Shown: positions 7,199 to 14,261, numbered from the stretch's first letter. The stretch is 17,501 nt of DNA from JABIDZ01 sp964619405 (GCA_964619405.1 CAZUCF010000016.1:1-17501); one strand, 5' to 3'. Notes: a model not told the origin generated them from the sequence alone. Made by a program: numbers and translations.

Positions 7199-7380
7199 AT
7201 TTCTGAGTATCAAAAACAACTTGAAAAAAAAAGAGCAACCCTAAAAAAACAGAGAAGAGTTTAAAAAACCAAAAAATAAAAAAAATAATTACTTTGTCAC
7301 TTTGATCGTCACTTTCAAAAAATATTTAAATAGAAAAATTTTATTATATTTATATTATTAGCGAGAGGAAATATCAATAG

Positions 7381-7417
7381 TTTTAAATATATTAACATAT
7401 ATTCTAATATAGGTGAT
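7381..7417 (+). promoter_or_regulatory. promoter, dyad and Shine-Dalgarno of the toxin-antitoxin operon
   Basis: TTTTAAATATATT from 7381 is a TATA-type element. AATATA-TTAACA-TATATT (7386-7403) is an 18-bp dyad covering it, a plausible autoregulatory operator since RelB-type antitoxins usually repress their own operon. AGGTGAT (7411-7417) is a strong ribosome binding site 3 nt before the TTG start at 7421. Confidence 0.55.
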
Positions 7418-7420
7418 TAT

Positions 7421-7651
7421 TTGTATACGACGCTTAGAGTTGAAGGAAAAACAAAGCAAAAATTAGAAGCACTGAAAGAATATGATAGAGAAACTTTTGA
7501 CTCTCTTTTAAATAGATTAGCTGACAATTATCCCGAGGTAAAAGATGAATTGATTAGTGAAATTGTTAAAGAAGCTAACAATTATTATAAAAAAGGGATA
7601 AACCACAGGTTTAGTTCTTCTAATGATTTACGAAAACTAATTGAGGGCTAA
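7421..7651 (+). CDS. antitoxin of a RelE-type toxin-antitoxin pair
   Basis: This 76-residue protein begins at TTG, fixed by the Shine-Dalgarno AGGTGAT just upstream; the frame has no earlier ATG with support. The N-terminus (YTTLRVEGKTKQKLEALKEY) resembles the ribbon-helix-helix-like start of archaeal VapB/RelB-type antitoxins, with KTKQKLEALK and ETFDSLLNRLAD as the two helices. The remaining part is a helical tail that would wrap the toxin. The toxin gene starts 2 nt after its stop. The role is to neutralise the toxin and repress the operon, inferred from family behaviour and position. Confidence 0.85.
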   Translation: MYTTLRVEGKTKQKLEALKEYDRETFDSLLNRLADNYPEVKDELISEIVKEANNYYKKGINHRFSSSNDLRKLIEG

Positions 7652-7653
7652 AT

Positions 7654-7932
7654 ATGTCTTTCAAATATGGTTTTTCAGAAGAATTCTTAGATACTCTTAA
7701 AAAAATTCAAAAAAAACACAAACCATTGTATGAAGCCACTTTTAAAAAAATTGACGAAATTATTTTGAGAAATAATGAAACAATTGACTATTATAAAAAT
7801 TTAAGGAATGATTTGAGTGATTCAAAAAGAGTTCATATCCTAAAACATTATGTCCTAATTTTTACTATTAATAAAAAAGAAAATCATATTTTATTTCAAA
7901 AAATAAGACACCATGACGAGGCATACAAATAA
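7654..7932 (+). CDS. RelE/YoeB-type mRNA interferase toxin
   Basis: This 92-residue protein matches the RelE/ParE fold family in size and pattern. FSEEFLDTLKKIQKKHKPLY forms the first two helices, and YYKNLRNDLSDSKRVHILKHYVLIFTI contains the central strands with a basic residue before VHI. It ends in FQKIRHHDEAYK, the HHDxAY-like end seen in YoeB/YafQ-type toxins that cut mRNA in the ribosome. Probable catalytic residues are the basic ones around R61/H63 and the terminal HH-D-Y cluster; this is by analogy. It is translated with the antitoxin (2-nt gap, GAGG near the antitoxin stop as a ribosome site). The module may stabilise an accessory element or respond to stress. Confidence 0.9.
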   Translation: MSFKYGFSEEFLDTLKKIQKKHKPLYEATFKKIDEIILRNNETIDYYKNLRNDLSDSKRVHILKHYVLIFTINKKENHILFQKIRHHDEAYK

Positions 7933-8161
7933 CACAAAAAGCACCAGAAATAAAAATCAAATTCAAAGGATTATAGAAGAAATAGAAAAAGTTTTTGAAG
8001 AGAATCCAATACACCAAACAGCACATTTTGATTCACAACAAACAAGTTTTATACATAACAATTCTTTTAACCAAAAACCCTTTTTAGAAAAGAAACTAGG
8101 CAATAATAAAACTTCAAGAAAGGTTGAAGAACAAACCGAAATGGCCCAAATTGATAAATAA
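7913..8161 (+). CDS. possible third gene of the toxin-antitoxin operon
   Basis: This 82-residue frame overlaps the toxin's last 20 nt in another frame and is not recognised. Its first half looks protein-like (QIQRIIEEIEKVFEENP, a charged helix); the second half is Gln/Asn/Ser-rich and may be disordered. There is no separate promoter or ribosome site, so translation would depend on coupling to the toxin. Third genes occur in some toxin-antitoxin operons, but this could equally be chance open frame in A-rich DNA. Confidence 0.35.
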   Translation: MTRHTNNTKSTRNKNQIQRIIEEIEKVFEENPIHQTAHFDSQQTSFIHNNSFNQKPFLEKKLGNNKTSRKVEEQTEMAQIDK

Positions 8162-8440
8162 GCGTATTTTAAGCTGTTTTTACGCGCCCAAAAATCAAAA
8201 TTTTAAAGCTATTTGGCAATTAGACGCGTTTTACCCCATTTCCAGCCATTTTAGTCCAATTATCTTCGTTTTGCAGGATAACCATGATTATCCTGCAAAA
8301 TTCCTTCATAATATTTCGCTTTTTTGAAAAAAACATGGACAAAAAATCATTAGTGGAAGAAAGGCTCCCTTTAGGAAAAGGATTTTAAAAGTGGCCGAAA
8401 AAAAACCCTAGAATATGTTATGTATAAGATGATATGCCAG
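8162..8440. other. island of higher G+C with a strong hairpin, no clear gene
   Basis: This stretch differs from its surroundings: 24 of 60 bases at 8221-8280 are G or C. It contains repeated ACGCG words, the perfect hairpin at 8269-8300, and a segment 8363-8396 with possible GGC/GCC and CCTTT/AAAGG pairings. The open frames here, including one of 29 codons on the - strand from the ATG at about 8314, have no promoter support. It may hold a structured RNA, a decayed gene or imported DNA. Confidence 0.4.
8269..8300. repeat. perfect 13-bp inverted repeat (hairpin)
   Basis: TTTTGCAGGATAA (8269-8281) and TTATCCTGCAAAA (8288-8300) are exact reverse complements with a 6-nt loop CCATGA. No T-run follows directly on either strand, so it is not a typical intrinsic terminator. 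It could be a protein-binding site, an RNA hairpin, or a remnant of a small mobile repeat. Confidence 0.85.
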
Positions 8441-8722
8441 ATGACAAAAAAACTAATTAAAAACAGAAAAAAACAAACAAACCACAAAAATATTAACCAA
8501 CAAACAACACAACCAACAAAAGAAAACAAAAACACACGAAACAAGAAAGAAAAAGAACAAAACCAACCAAAGAATAGAAAAAAACAATTAACAAAAAAAA
8601 TGTTAAAAAAACAATTAAAAGAACAAAACAACAAACCAAAACAACAACAAACGCATAAAAAACAAAGAATAATTGATAATAAAAAAAAATCAAAAATAGT
8701 AAAAAAAATCAAAAATAAATAA
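8441..8722 (+). CDS. doubtful Lys/Asn/Gln-rich ORF
   Basis: From the ATG at 8441 this frame gives 93 residues made almost wholly of Lys, Asn, Gln, Thr, Glu and Arg, with no hydrophobic core and no motif. TATGTTATGTATA near 8414-8426 is a possible TATA region. The + strand is so poor in T that stop codons are rare, so a long open frame is expected by chance. If expressed, it would be a disordered cationic protein. An in-frame ATG at 8420 also exists but has no box upstream. Confidence 0.3.
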   Translation: MTKKLIKNRKKQTNHKNINQQTTQPTKENKNTRNKKEKEQNQPKNRKKQLTKKMLKKQLKEQNNKPKQQQTHKKQRIIDNKKKSKIVKKIKNK

Positions 8723-8815
8723 TACAAAAAAGCGTCCTAAAATATATGCGAAAATTGAATAAAAAAAGCAAATTCAAGCCAAAATAATATGACAATAAAA
8801 AACACAACAAAAACA

Positions 8816-8838
8816 TTATGTATATTTACGATACATAA
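8816..8838. repeat. 8-bp dyad upstream of the gene at 8922
   Basis: TTATGTAT (8816-8823) and ATACATAA (8831-8838) form a perfect dyad with a 7-nt spacer. The word TTATGTATA also occurs at 8417, 8869 and 13157. It may be an operator or a recurring TATA-type element. Confidence 0.4.
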
Positions 8839-8921
8839 CAAGTTTGTATAATTGAATATTTGATAAAATTATGTATAGAACAATGATAAAATTAATATAC
8901 TTTACAAAACATTTAATTATA

Positions 8922-9356
8922 ATGCAAAAAAGAACACCAAAAAGACTACAAAGAAAAAAAATTAGTCAAACAACACACAAAAAAACAATAGGCCAAAGAA
9001 TACAACAAAGAAAAATATTGTTTAAAAAAGGCCCTCTTACTTATGCCATGCCCGAACAAGCATTAAAACAAATATCAAGGCTTTTCCCAAAAAGAAGCAT
9101 TGAATCATTAACAAAAATGACTCCTGAACAAAGCCAAGCAATACTAAACAAGTTATTAAAAATGCCTACGAATGATTTTAATCAATTGTTAAAAAGCACG
9201 AATCAATTAAAAACTATTTGCTCAAAGCAAACAGCCAAATATCTAGCAAAAACAAACAAAACTGAAAGTTTACCCTTTGAAGACTTTTTACAAACAATTG
9301 TTGCAGCAAAAATGATGAAAGAAAGCCAATTAAGAACGAAATTAAATTCAAACTAA
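8922..9356 (+). CDS. basic helical protein, unknown function
   Basis: The product is 144 residues from ATG 8922, chosen because TAATATAC at 8893-8900 lies about 26 nt upstream; an in-frame ATG at 8871 would add 17 residues without a box. The N-terminal 35 residues are very basic (KRTPKRLQRKK, RIQQRK). The rest is predicted all-helical, with short repeated helices: FPKRSIESLTKMTPEQSQAI, LLKMPTNDFNQLLKSTNQL and FEDFLQTIVAAKMM. There is a single Cys and no membrane segment. No family is recognised. It belongs to the window's recurring set of basic-tail-plus-helices orphans. Confidence 0.75.
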   Translation: MQKRTPKRLQRKKISQTTHKKTIGQRIQQRKILFKKGPLTYAMPEQALKQISRLFPKRSIESLTKMTPEQSQAILNKLLKMPTNDFNQLLKSTNQLKTICSKQTAKYLAKTNKTESLPFEDFLQTIVAAKMMKESQLRTKLNSN

Positions 9357-9395
9357 TTCTAATTTTAATACAATCATTCTAAAAAAATAAGAATT

Positions 9396-9553
9396 AATAA
9401 TGGAATCACAGAGGGTATTATCGGAATAACTAAAATAATACTGGAACAAACCAAAGCAATAGTGGAACAAATAGAACAATAGTGGAATAAATCAAAACAA
9501 TAATGGAATAATGAAAACACTAATAGAATACTTTGATATAATAATGGGATTTT
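9396..9553. repeat. degenerate tandem array, about eight units of 18-23 bp
   Basis: Units sharing a core like AATARTGGAAYAA start near 9396, 9417, 9435, 9458, 9478, 9499, 9519 and 9538. The best-conserved are 9458-9477, 9478-9498 and 9499-9518 (about 20-21 bp each). Stops occur in all frames, so it is not coding. It lies between two orphan genes in a gene-free stretch of about 350 bp. Possible roles include a cluster of protein-binding sites. Confidence 0.75.
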
Positions 9554-9679
9554 GGTTGACTTACAAAATTGTCCTACTTATTGTGTGTTTAATTTATTAA
9601 AAAAATTATTTATTTATTAAAAAGATTATTAAAAAAGTTAAATAACAAGATTTTGAACTAATAATTTTTTTAAGTTAAA

Positions 9680-9687
9680 TTTAAATA
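9680..9687 (+). promoter_or_regulatory. TATA box for the gene at 9709
   Basis: TTTAAATA centred about 25 nt before the ATG fits a leaderless archaeal promoter and is the main support for the short gene that follows. Confidence 0.6.
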
Positions 9688-9708
9688 CTTTTTAAGTTTA
9701 ATATAAGA

Positions 9709-9861
9709 ATGGTTGGAAGTATTAGAATACCTAAAAAGAATAGTTCTGTTAAACGAGTGAGTTTGAGTAATGCAACAAAAAACAAATATGCGAAAAATAT
9801 TGTTCTAATAAGAAAACAATTAGCACGAAAAGATATCTCCCCGCACAAAGAAACGCATTAA
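9709..9861 (+). CDS. 50-residue basic protein, unknown function
   Basis: This small ORF encodes 50 residues (beginning MVGSIRIPKKNSSVKRVSL, ending ISPHKETH) rich in Lys and Arg with an amphipathic middle (YAKNIVLIRKQLARK). It is preceded by the promoter box at 9680-9687 at the usual spacing. Nothing in the sequence identifies a function. It sits between the tandem array and the HAD gene, to which it is convergent. The composition suits nucleic-acid binding, which is inference. Confidence 0.6.
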   Translation: MVGSIRIPKKNSSVKRVSLSNATKNKYAKNIVLIRKQLARKDISPHKETH

Positions 9862-9909
9862 CAAGACAACTAAAAAGCTTGCAAAATTATTTATAAACTA
9901 TATTTCAAA

Positions 9910-10515
9910 CTATATTATTTTGAGTTTCTTTAATTCTTTAAATAATTTTTTATTATCAGAGAACAACAAGGTTTTCATCCCAAACTCTTTAGCCATTACC
10001 AAATTCTTTTCTTTATCATCAACAAACAAGCATTCGTTACCTTTTACCTGCATTGCCGAAATAACTTTAGCATACAATTTGATATCAGACTTAGTAAAAC
10101 CAATCCTACAAGAAATGGCCAAATATGGTTTGAAAAACAAGAAGAGCCTTTGCCTCTGATGAAATTGTGCTGTTGAATCAAACATGTTTGAAACAGCACC
10201 AACCTTGAATTTTTTTCTAATAAGCTTTATTTTTTCTATTAATTCACCATTTAATTTAGCATTTTCAGAATAAATTCTCTCCCAAACAAGTAAAAGTGTT
10301 AAACTATCTTGCTCTAAATTAAACCTACTCCTAATAGAACTACAAAATTCTTTTATCGAAATTTTTCCTAATAATAATTTTTCATGATTTTCTAATTCAA
10401 CTTCTTTTAATTTTTCAAAATCAATTTTTAATTCATCAGCAAATTTTTTTAGAATAACATTAAGTTCATTAAATATTATTACTCCACCAAGATCAAAAAT
10501 AATAGCCTTAATCAT
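9910..10515 (-). CDS. HAD-superfamily hydrolase, YihX-like type
   Basis: The product is 201 residues and has the four HAD motifs. Motif I is IIFDLGGVI (nucleophile D8; the usual second Asp is Gly10, as in YihX-type sugar-phosphate phosphatases, where DLGNV is found). Motif II is VSN (S109-N110), motif III is FTKSDIKLY (K142), and motif IV is FVDDKEKNL (D166-D167). The region between motifs I and II is a helical cap. The enzyme probably dephosphorylates a small phosphorylated metabolite in the cytoplasm; the substrate cannot be read from the sequence. The frame stays open 50 codons upstream, but ATG 10515 gives the exact family N-terminus and AGAATATAATC (- strand, 10536-10546) sits about 26 nt before it. 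Confidence 0.92.
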   Translation of the reverse strand: MIKAIIFDLGGVIIFNELNVILKKFADELKIDFEKLKEVELENHEKLLLGKISIKEFCSSIRSRFNLEQDSLTLLLVWERIYSENAKLNGELIEKIKLIRKKFKVGAVSNMFDSTAQFHQRQRLFLFFKPYLAISCRIGFTKSDIKLYAKVISAMQVKGNECLFVDDKEKNLVMAKEFGMKTLLFSDNKKLFKELKKLKII

Positions 10516-10535
10516 ACTATAAAAAGAAAGGAAAT

Positions 10536-10546
10536 GATTATATTCT
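10536..10546 (-). promoter_or_regulatory. TATA box fixing the HAD gene start
   Basis: On the - strand AGAATATAATC lies about 26 nt before ATG 10515. It supports the short start over the ATG at 10665. Confidence 0.55.
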
Positions 10547-10603
10547 AAACCCTTAAAAAAAGATTTTGTTAACCAACATCCAAGCCAACAATTATTTAAA
10601 AAA

Positions 10604-10756
10604 TTAATTAGATAGCGCTCGCTCTGTTTCTCTGAACCAATTAACAATTGTTGTTGATTCGTCATTAAAATTTCCAGAATAAGAATAAATGCTTCTACCT
10701 ATCCTAGGAAAATTTAAACTACCAGGATGATCCCTTACAAAATTAATCCAATTCAT
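10604..10756 (-). CDS. 50-residue ORF, possible small gene or fragment
   Basis: From ATG 10756 a frame of 50 residues (containing WINFVRDHPGSLNF and STTIVNWFRETERALSN) has a balanced amino-acid composition unlike random translation of A-rich DNA. A palindromic TATTTAAATA (10789-10798) lies about 37 nt upstream and could also serve the divergent HxlR gene. It overlaps, in another frame, the upstream open extension of the HAD frame, which I reject as coding. It may be a small gene or the remnant of a larger one; no family is recognised. Confidence 0.45.
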   Translation of the reverse strand: MNWINFVRDHPGSLNFPRIGRSIYSYSGNFNDESTTIVNWFRETERALSN

Positions 10757-10856
10757 TCAAAACACCGAATTAATAAGATACAAACTAGTATTTAAATAAT
10801 TAGCTTTAAAAACATTACTAACTATAAAAAATATAGCACAAACTTTATATGAAATT

Positions 10857-10862
10857 GGTGAT
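10857..10862 (+). promoter_or_regulatory. Shine-Dalgarno deciding a TTG start (HxlR gene)
   Basis: GGTGAT lies 3 nt before the TTG at 10866 and complements the conserved 3' end of archaeal 16S rRNA (ATCACC). The arrangement GGTGATTTTTTG is nearly identical to GGTGATTATTTG before the antitoxin gene. Confidence 0.7.
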
Positions 10863-10865
10863 TTT

Positions 10866-11174
10866 TTGATTAAAAAAAAAGATGATTCTGTTGATTTAGA
10901 AAAAGCCCTCTTTTTAATTGGAAAAAAATTTGACTTACAAATAATAAATACTATTCACAAGAATGGTGGTCGAGCAAGATTCAACCAAATCTTTTCTGAC
11001 ATTAATTCAATAAACCCAAGGATTCTGTCAATGCGTTTAAAAGATTTTGAAAAAAATGGCTTGCTGACAAAAAGCATTATTTTGGGCACACCAGTAAAAA
11101 CAGAATACGCTTTAACAAAAAAAGCAGAGGAACTAATTAATATAATTGAAAAACTTAAAAAATGGGCAAAATAA
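10866..11174 (+). CDS. HxlR-family winged-helix transcriptional regulator
   Basis: The 102-residue product matches the HxlR family throughout: KALFLIGKKFDLQIINTIHK (helices 1-2), GGRARFNQIFSDINSINPRIL (helix-turn-helix), SMRLKDFEKNGLL (recognition helix and turn), and TPVKTEYALTKKAEELINII (wing and closing helix), ending with KKWAK. Family members are dimeric regulators that often respond to redox or aldehyde stress through a Cys near the N-terminus. This protein has no Cys, so a Cys-based sensor is not available. Translation starts at TTG with GGTGAT upstream. A TATA-type CTATAAAAAATATAG near 10821-10835 could drive a transcript with a leader. It is convergent with the XPD helicase gene. Confidence 0.92.
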   Translation: MIKKKDDSVDLEKALFLIGKKFDLQIINTIHKNGGRARFNQIFSDINSINPRILSMRLKDFEKNGLLTKSIILGTPVKTEYALTKKAEELINIIEKLKKWAK

Positions 11175-11233
11175 ACAATTTGTTTAAATTAGATAAAATA
11201 GAATGAACTGTTTAAATTAATTATAAAATAATC

Positions 11234-13084
11234 TCAGATTTTCTTGTTTGAAAAGAATTCTTGAACCTCTTTTTCTGGTTCAATTGTTTTCTTTGCAATA
11301 AAATCTTTTGGAAAGAATTGTTCAAATCGTTTATCAGAAAACCTTTTATCCAAGAACAAACAAACCCCTTTATCTGTTTCAGAACGAATTACTCTGCCAG
11401 CTGCTTGAACTGACTTATTGATTGCTGGAGCATTATACGCATACTCCCAACCTTTTCTGAATTTTTTTTCAAAAAAATCTATTAATGCTTTTGTTTGCAA
11501 AGAAACCCTTGCAAAAGGAACACCAACAATTATTGCTCCATACAAGTGTTCACCAGGAAAATCAATTCCCTCAGCAATTGAGCCACCTGAAACAGCTAAT
11601 AATAAACCACCAAAACCAGAACCCAACAAACGAAAGTTATGTATAAGTTCTTCTTTTTGTTTTATATTCAATTCTCTTTCTTGTTTTAAAATTTTTCTTG
11701 AAACATTTATTCTTGGAGAAACTTTTTCCAATATTTCAAATGACGGGAAAAAAACTATTGTGTTGCCAGGAATTTTCGGAACAACCCCGTTAATAGTTTT
11801 TGCAATTTCCTCAAACTGAGCTTCATTCCTCTCAGTATATTTTGTAGTCGTTTTATCAACAAACAAATTTAGCTTATTCTCTTTTGGAAAAGGCGATGAA
11901 TACTCTTTCACAATAGCATTGTTTATTCCTAACACATCAACAAACATTTGTAAAGGCAACAATGTACCAGACATTAATATTGATGAATAACAAGAATTAA
12001 GCACTTTCCCAGAGAAATCAGCCACATCAAGAGGCATTATTGTTAAATTTAAAGAGTTTTTCCTCTCAATTACTTGTAATTTGTGCTCTGTTTTCTGCAA
12101 AAATAATTCAATAAAAGTCAATACTTTTAACAAAAAACAATTCTCTGTTTTTCTCCTTGCCATAAATAATAACCCTGTTTCCTCAATAACAACAATACTC
12201 TCCCTAGCAATTTTATATAACATATCTAAATCAACATCTTGCAAAATTGACTCATTCTTGCTAAGCGAAAGTTTTTGCCCTAAAGAAATAAACTCTTTCT
12301 CCATGTCTTTTAGTATTATTTCAGCTTCAAACTTTCCAACGCTCTTTGCTTCTCTTTGCGCTGTTTGAAGAACATCTATTGACAAAGAAATAGTAAACAT
12401 GTCCCTTATTCTTTCAGACAAATTATGTGCTTCGTCAACAATAAGTATTGATTCATTCAAAGTTGTTTTTGCAAAACTCAAAATAGTTTCCCTGATTTGT
12501 TCGTCAAAAAGATGAGAGTAATCAGCAATAATTACGTTTGCTTCCTTGCATTTCTCAAGAATTATTTCGTAAGGACACAATTCTTTCACAAAGCAATCTT
12601 CTTTTGTTTCAGAGTAAGACAAATTAAATTTTTTTAAAATACTTGCTTTCCTCTTATTTGAAATTGCTCTTTGTTTAGGAGTCTTTCCCTTAGTATTATT
12701 ATAGTACTTGCATTTACCCTCCTTCTTTTTTTTTGAACAAGCATCATAAAAACCGTATTCAACATTACTAAGAAATGGGTCCAAACACAAACCTTTTTTT
12801 CCTATTAAATCAACCGCTTTTATATCCAAACCAAATTTCTTGTTAATCAATTTGACTGTTTCCAAAGCAATTTCGTGTTGAGAAATTTTTGGTGTTAAAA
12901 AAAAAATTTTTTTTTTGTTTTCAATAGCATAACTAATAGCAGGAGCAAGAGAAGAAACTGTTTTCCCCAAGCCTGTTGGAGCATTAACAAGCAAACATTT
13001 TTTATCAATAATTGCTTTCGCAAAATCATTCATTAATTGAAATTGCTCTTTTCTAACAACCTCATGAGGAAAAAAAATCTTCAT
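11234..13084 (-). CDS. XPD/Rad3-type Fe-S DNA helicase
   Basis: This 616-residue superfamily 2 helicase unwinds DNA 5' to 3' by family analogy and acts in repair or transcription-related roles. Visible motifs are Walker A APTGLGKT (35-42, K41), the DEAH box (217-220) in VDEAHN, MSGTLLP (motif III-like), GGSIAEGIDFPG (motif V) and QAAGRVIRS (560-568, motif VI). Between motifs I and II are cysteines C100 (KKGLC), C116, C125 and C170 (ELCPYE), the expected four 4Fe-4S ligands; C164 is an extra. Length and domain order agree with archaeal XPD. The ATG at 13084 has the palindromic TATA box GTTTTAAAAC at 13106-13115. No other repair gene is nearby. Confidence 0.96.
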   Translation of the reverse strand: MKIFFPHEVVRKEQFQLMNDFAKAIIDKKCLLVNAPTGLGKTVSSLAPAISYAIENKKKIFFLTPKISQHEIALETVKLINKKFGLDIKAVDLIGKKGLCLDPFLSNVEYGFYDACSKKKKEGKCKYYNNTKGKTPKQRAISNKRKASILKKFNLSYSETKEDCFVKELCPYEIILEKCKEANVIIADYSHLFDEQIRETILSFAKTTLNESILIVDEAHNLSERIRDMFTISLSIDVLQTAQREAKSVGKFEAEIILKDMEKEFISLGQKLSLSKNESILQDVDLDMLYKIARESIVVIEETGLLFMARRKTENCFLLKVLTFIELFLQKTEHKLQVIERKNSLNLTIMPLDVADFSGKVLNSCYSSILMSGTLLPLQMFVDVLGINNAIVKEYSSPFPKENKLNLFVDKTTTKYTERNEAQFEEIAKTINGVVPKIPGNTIVFFPSFEILEKVSPRINVSRKILKQERELNIKQKEELIHNFRLLGSGFGGLLLAVSGGSIAEGIDFPGEHLYGAIIVGVPFARVSLQTKALIDFFEKKFRKGWEYAYNAPAINKSVQAAGRVIRSETDKGVCLFLDKRFSDKRFEQFFPKDFIAKKTIEPEKEVQEFFSNKKI

Positions 13085-13105
13085 ACCAAAAGAAAATGGT
13101 TTGAT

Positions 13106-13115
13106 GTTTTAAAAC
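13106..13115 (-). promoter_or_regulatory. TATA box of the XPD helicase gene
   Basis: GTTTTAAAAC, itself a palindrome, lies about 26 nt before ATG 13084, matching the leaderless promoter pattern seen at other genes here. Confidence 0.6.
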
Positions 13116-13176
13116 TTTGTAGAGTATTAAGCCGAGCAAAAACAATCAAAAAAATATTATGTATAATTTAATTATG

Positions 13177-14244
13177 TTATGGGCAATCAGCAGGGCAATT
13201 ACAATTATCTTCGCCCGAATCACAAACCCCATTACTACAAGTAGTACCCCAATTAAGAACACACGTTCCTTCAACATCAGTATTAGGATCAACACAAGAA
13301 CCTTTGTCATTGTACTCATCTGGTTTTACGCCATCGTTTGCACTACAACAAGAAATTGAACCACCTAATGGTGATTCATAAACGCTTTCACCAGTTAGTG
13401 CGCAACAATCTTGTTCACAATTACAAGGATCTTCCCCAGTTTCACAAGAACCGTTACCACAATTATCATCCCAACCTGTAACACAAGTACCAGCAATCCC
13501 ATTAGATGCTGCCAAACACCCCCCTTCATCAGGAGTAAATGGTAGTTTTATATCATCATCTTCACTACAACAATAGGTTGGCCCAAAACTTTCATTAATA
13601 TATACTCTCTCGCCAGTATCAGCACAAGCTTCTTCCTCACATTCTCCTTCATAATCTATTTCTACACCATTTATTTTTTCTGCAACACAATCATTAGGAT
13701 ATGTTACCCCGTCAACACCACAAACTGGCGCCCACAAATTATAACAAGTAACTGGTTCAATAGGAGAAAATTCTTCTTCGCATTCAACTATTATTGTTTG
13801 CGAAACTTTTTTTTCTAAACCATATTTGGTAGTATAAGAAAAAACAAAGTTACAAGTTTTTGTTTTTTGATTTGGCTCACAATCACACAAACCATCAACA
13901 GATACTAACAAATTGTTTCCTTGAAACCATTTAACATCATTATAATCTTTCTCACCGTTCTCAGTAGTGATTTTTGTTAAAGTCAATACTTCGTTCCCAG
14001 AATTTTTTAGATTCAAAATACTTTCGCCACTATAATCAGATATTGCGTCAATAATGCTTATCCCACTTGAGCCTATTTGCCCTTTTAGTTGTTCACTCGT
14101 ATTAATTATTTGTGCTTGGTCAAAAAGGTTTGTTGCTAGACTAGCTATAACCAAACCAATGATAACAACCATTGCTATAACAATCAAGTATTCTGTTGTA
14201 CCCTGACCATTATTATTTTGTAAACTTTTTTTAACACGAAACAC
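13177..14244 (-). CDS. secreted pilin-like protein with Kazal domain and Cys-rich repeats
   Basis: This 355-residue protein starts with a class III signal peptide: basic residues (RVKK), GQGTTEYL with probable prepilin-peptidase cleavage before Q14 and Glu at +5 (E18), then hydrophobic 20-40. After a predicted beta-rich region (about 60-155) comes a Kazal-like domain, C167 to C202 (CYNLWAPVCGVDGVTYPNDC), a fold of serine-protease inhibitors. Two tandem Cys-rich repeats follow (about 206-280 and 281-354), each ending in a CxNGxCxxGEDxCNC...DC motif resembling secreted Ca-binding-like modules. Start is GTG 14244: TAA lies in frame just upstream and TTTATATATAAA (14262-14273) sits at about -24. 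It probably ends up on the cell surface or in a pilus-like fibre. Many disulfides are likely. A protease-blocking or host/partner-contact role is inference. Confidence 0.9.
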   Translation of the reverse strand: MFRVKKSLQNNNGQGTTEYLIVIAMVVIIGLVIASLATNLFDQAQIINTSEQLKGQIGSSGISIIDAISDYSGESILNLKNSGNEVLTLTKITTENGEKDYNDVKWFQGNNLLVSVDGLCDCEPNQKTKTCNFVFSYTTKYGLEKKVSQTIIVECEEEFSPIEPVTCYNLWAPVCGVDGVTYPNDCVAEKINGVEIDYEGECEEEACADTGERVYINESFGPTYCCSEDDDIKLPFTPDEGGCLAASNGIAGTCVTGWDDNCGNGSCETGEDPCNCEQDCCALTGESVYESPLGGSISCCSANDGVKPDEYNDKGSCVDPNTDVEGTCVLNWGTTCSNGVCDSGEDNCNCPADCP

Positions 14245-14261
14245 ATATTATTTAGGCTATT

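Noticed and set aside
8269..8300. Rho-independent terminator
   Set aside because: The hairpin is strong, but no U-run follows on either strand, and archaeal terminators usually rely on T-runs.
8124..8327. 67-residue frame across the G+C island
   Set aside because: It overlaps the end of the third toxin-antitoxin frame, has no promoter or ribosome site, and covers the hairpin.
8371..8727. 118-residue hydrophobic - strand frame opposite the Lys-rich ORF
   Set aside because: The product is almost only Phe, Leu, Cys, Ile and Val from an A/C-rich + strand. It has no charged loops or promoter.
9396..9553. CRISPR array
   Set aside because: Units are about 20 bp, back to back and degenerate, with no spacers of regular size and no cas genes.
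10516..10665. 50-codon N-terminal extension of the HAD hydrolase
   Set aside because: The family N-terminus begins exactly at ATG 10515 (MIKAIIFDLGG), which has its own TATA box. The extension has no homology pattern and overlaps another, better ORF.
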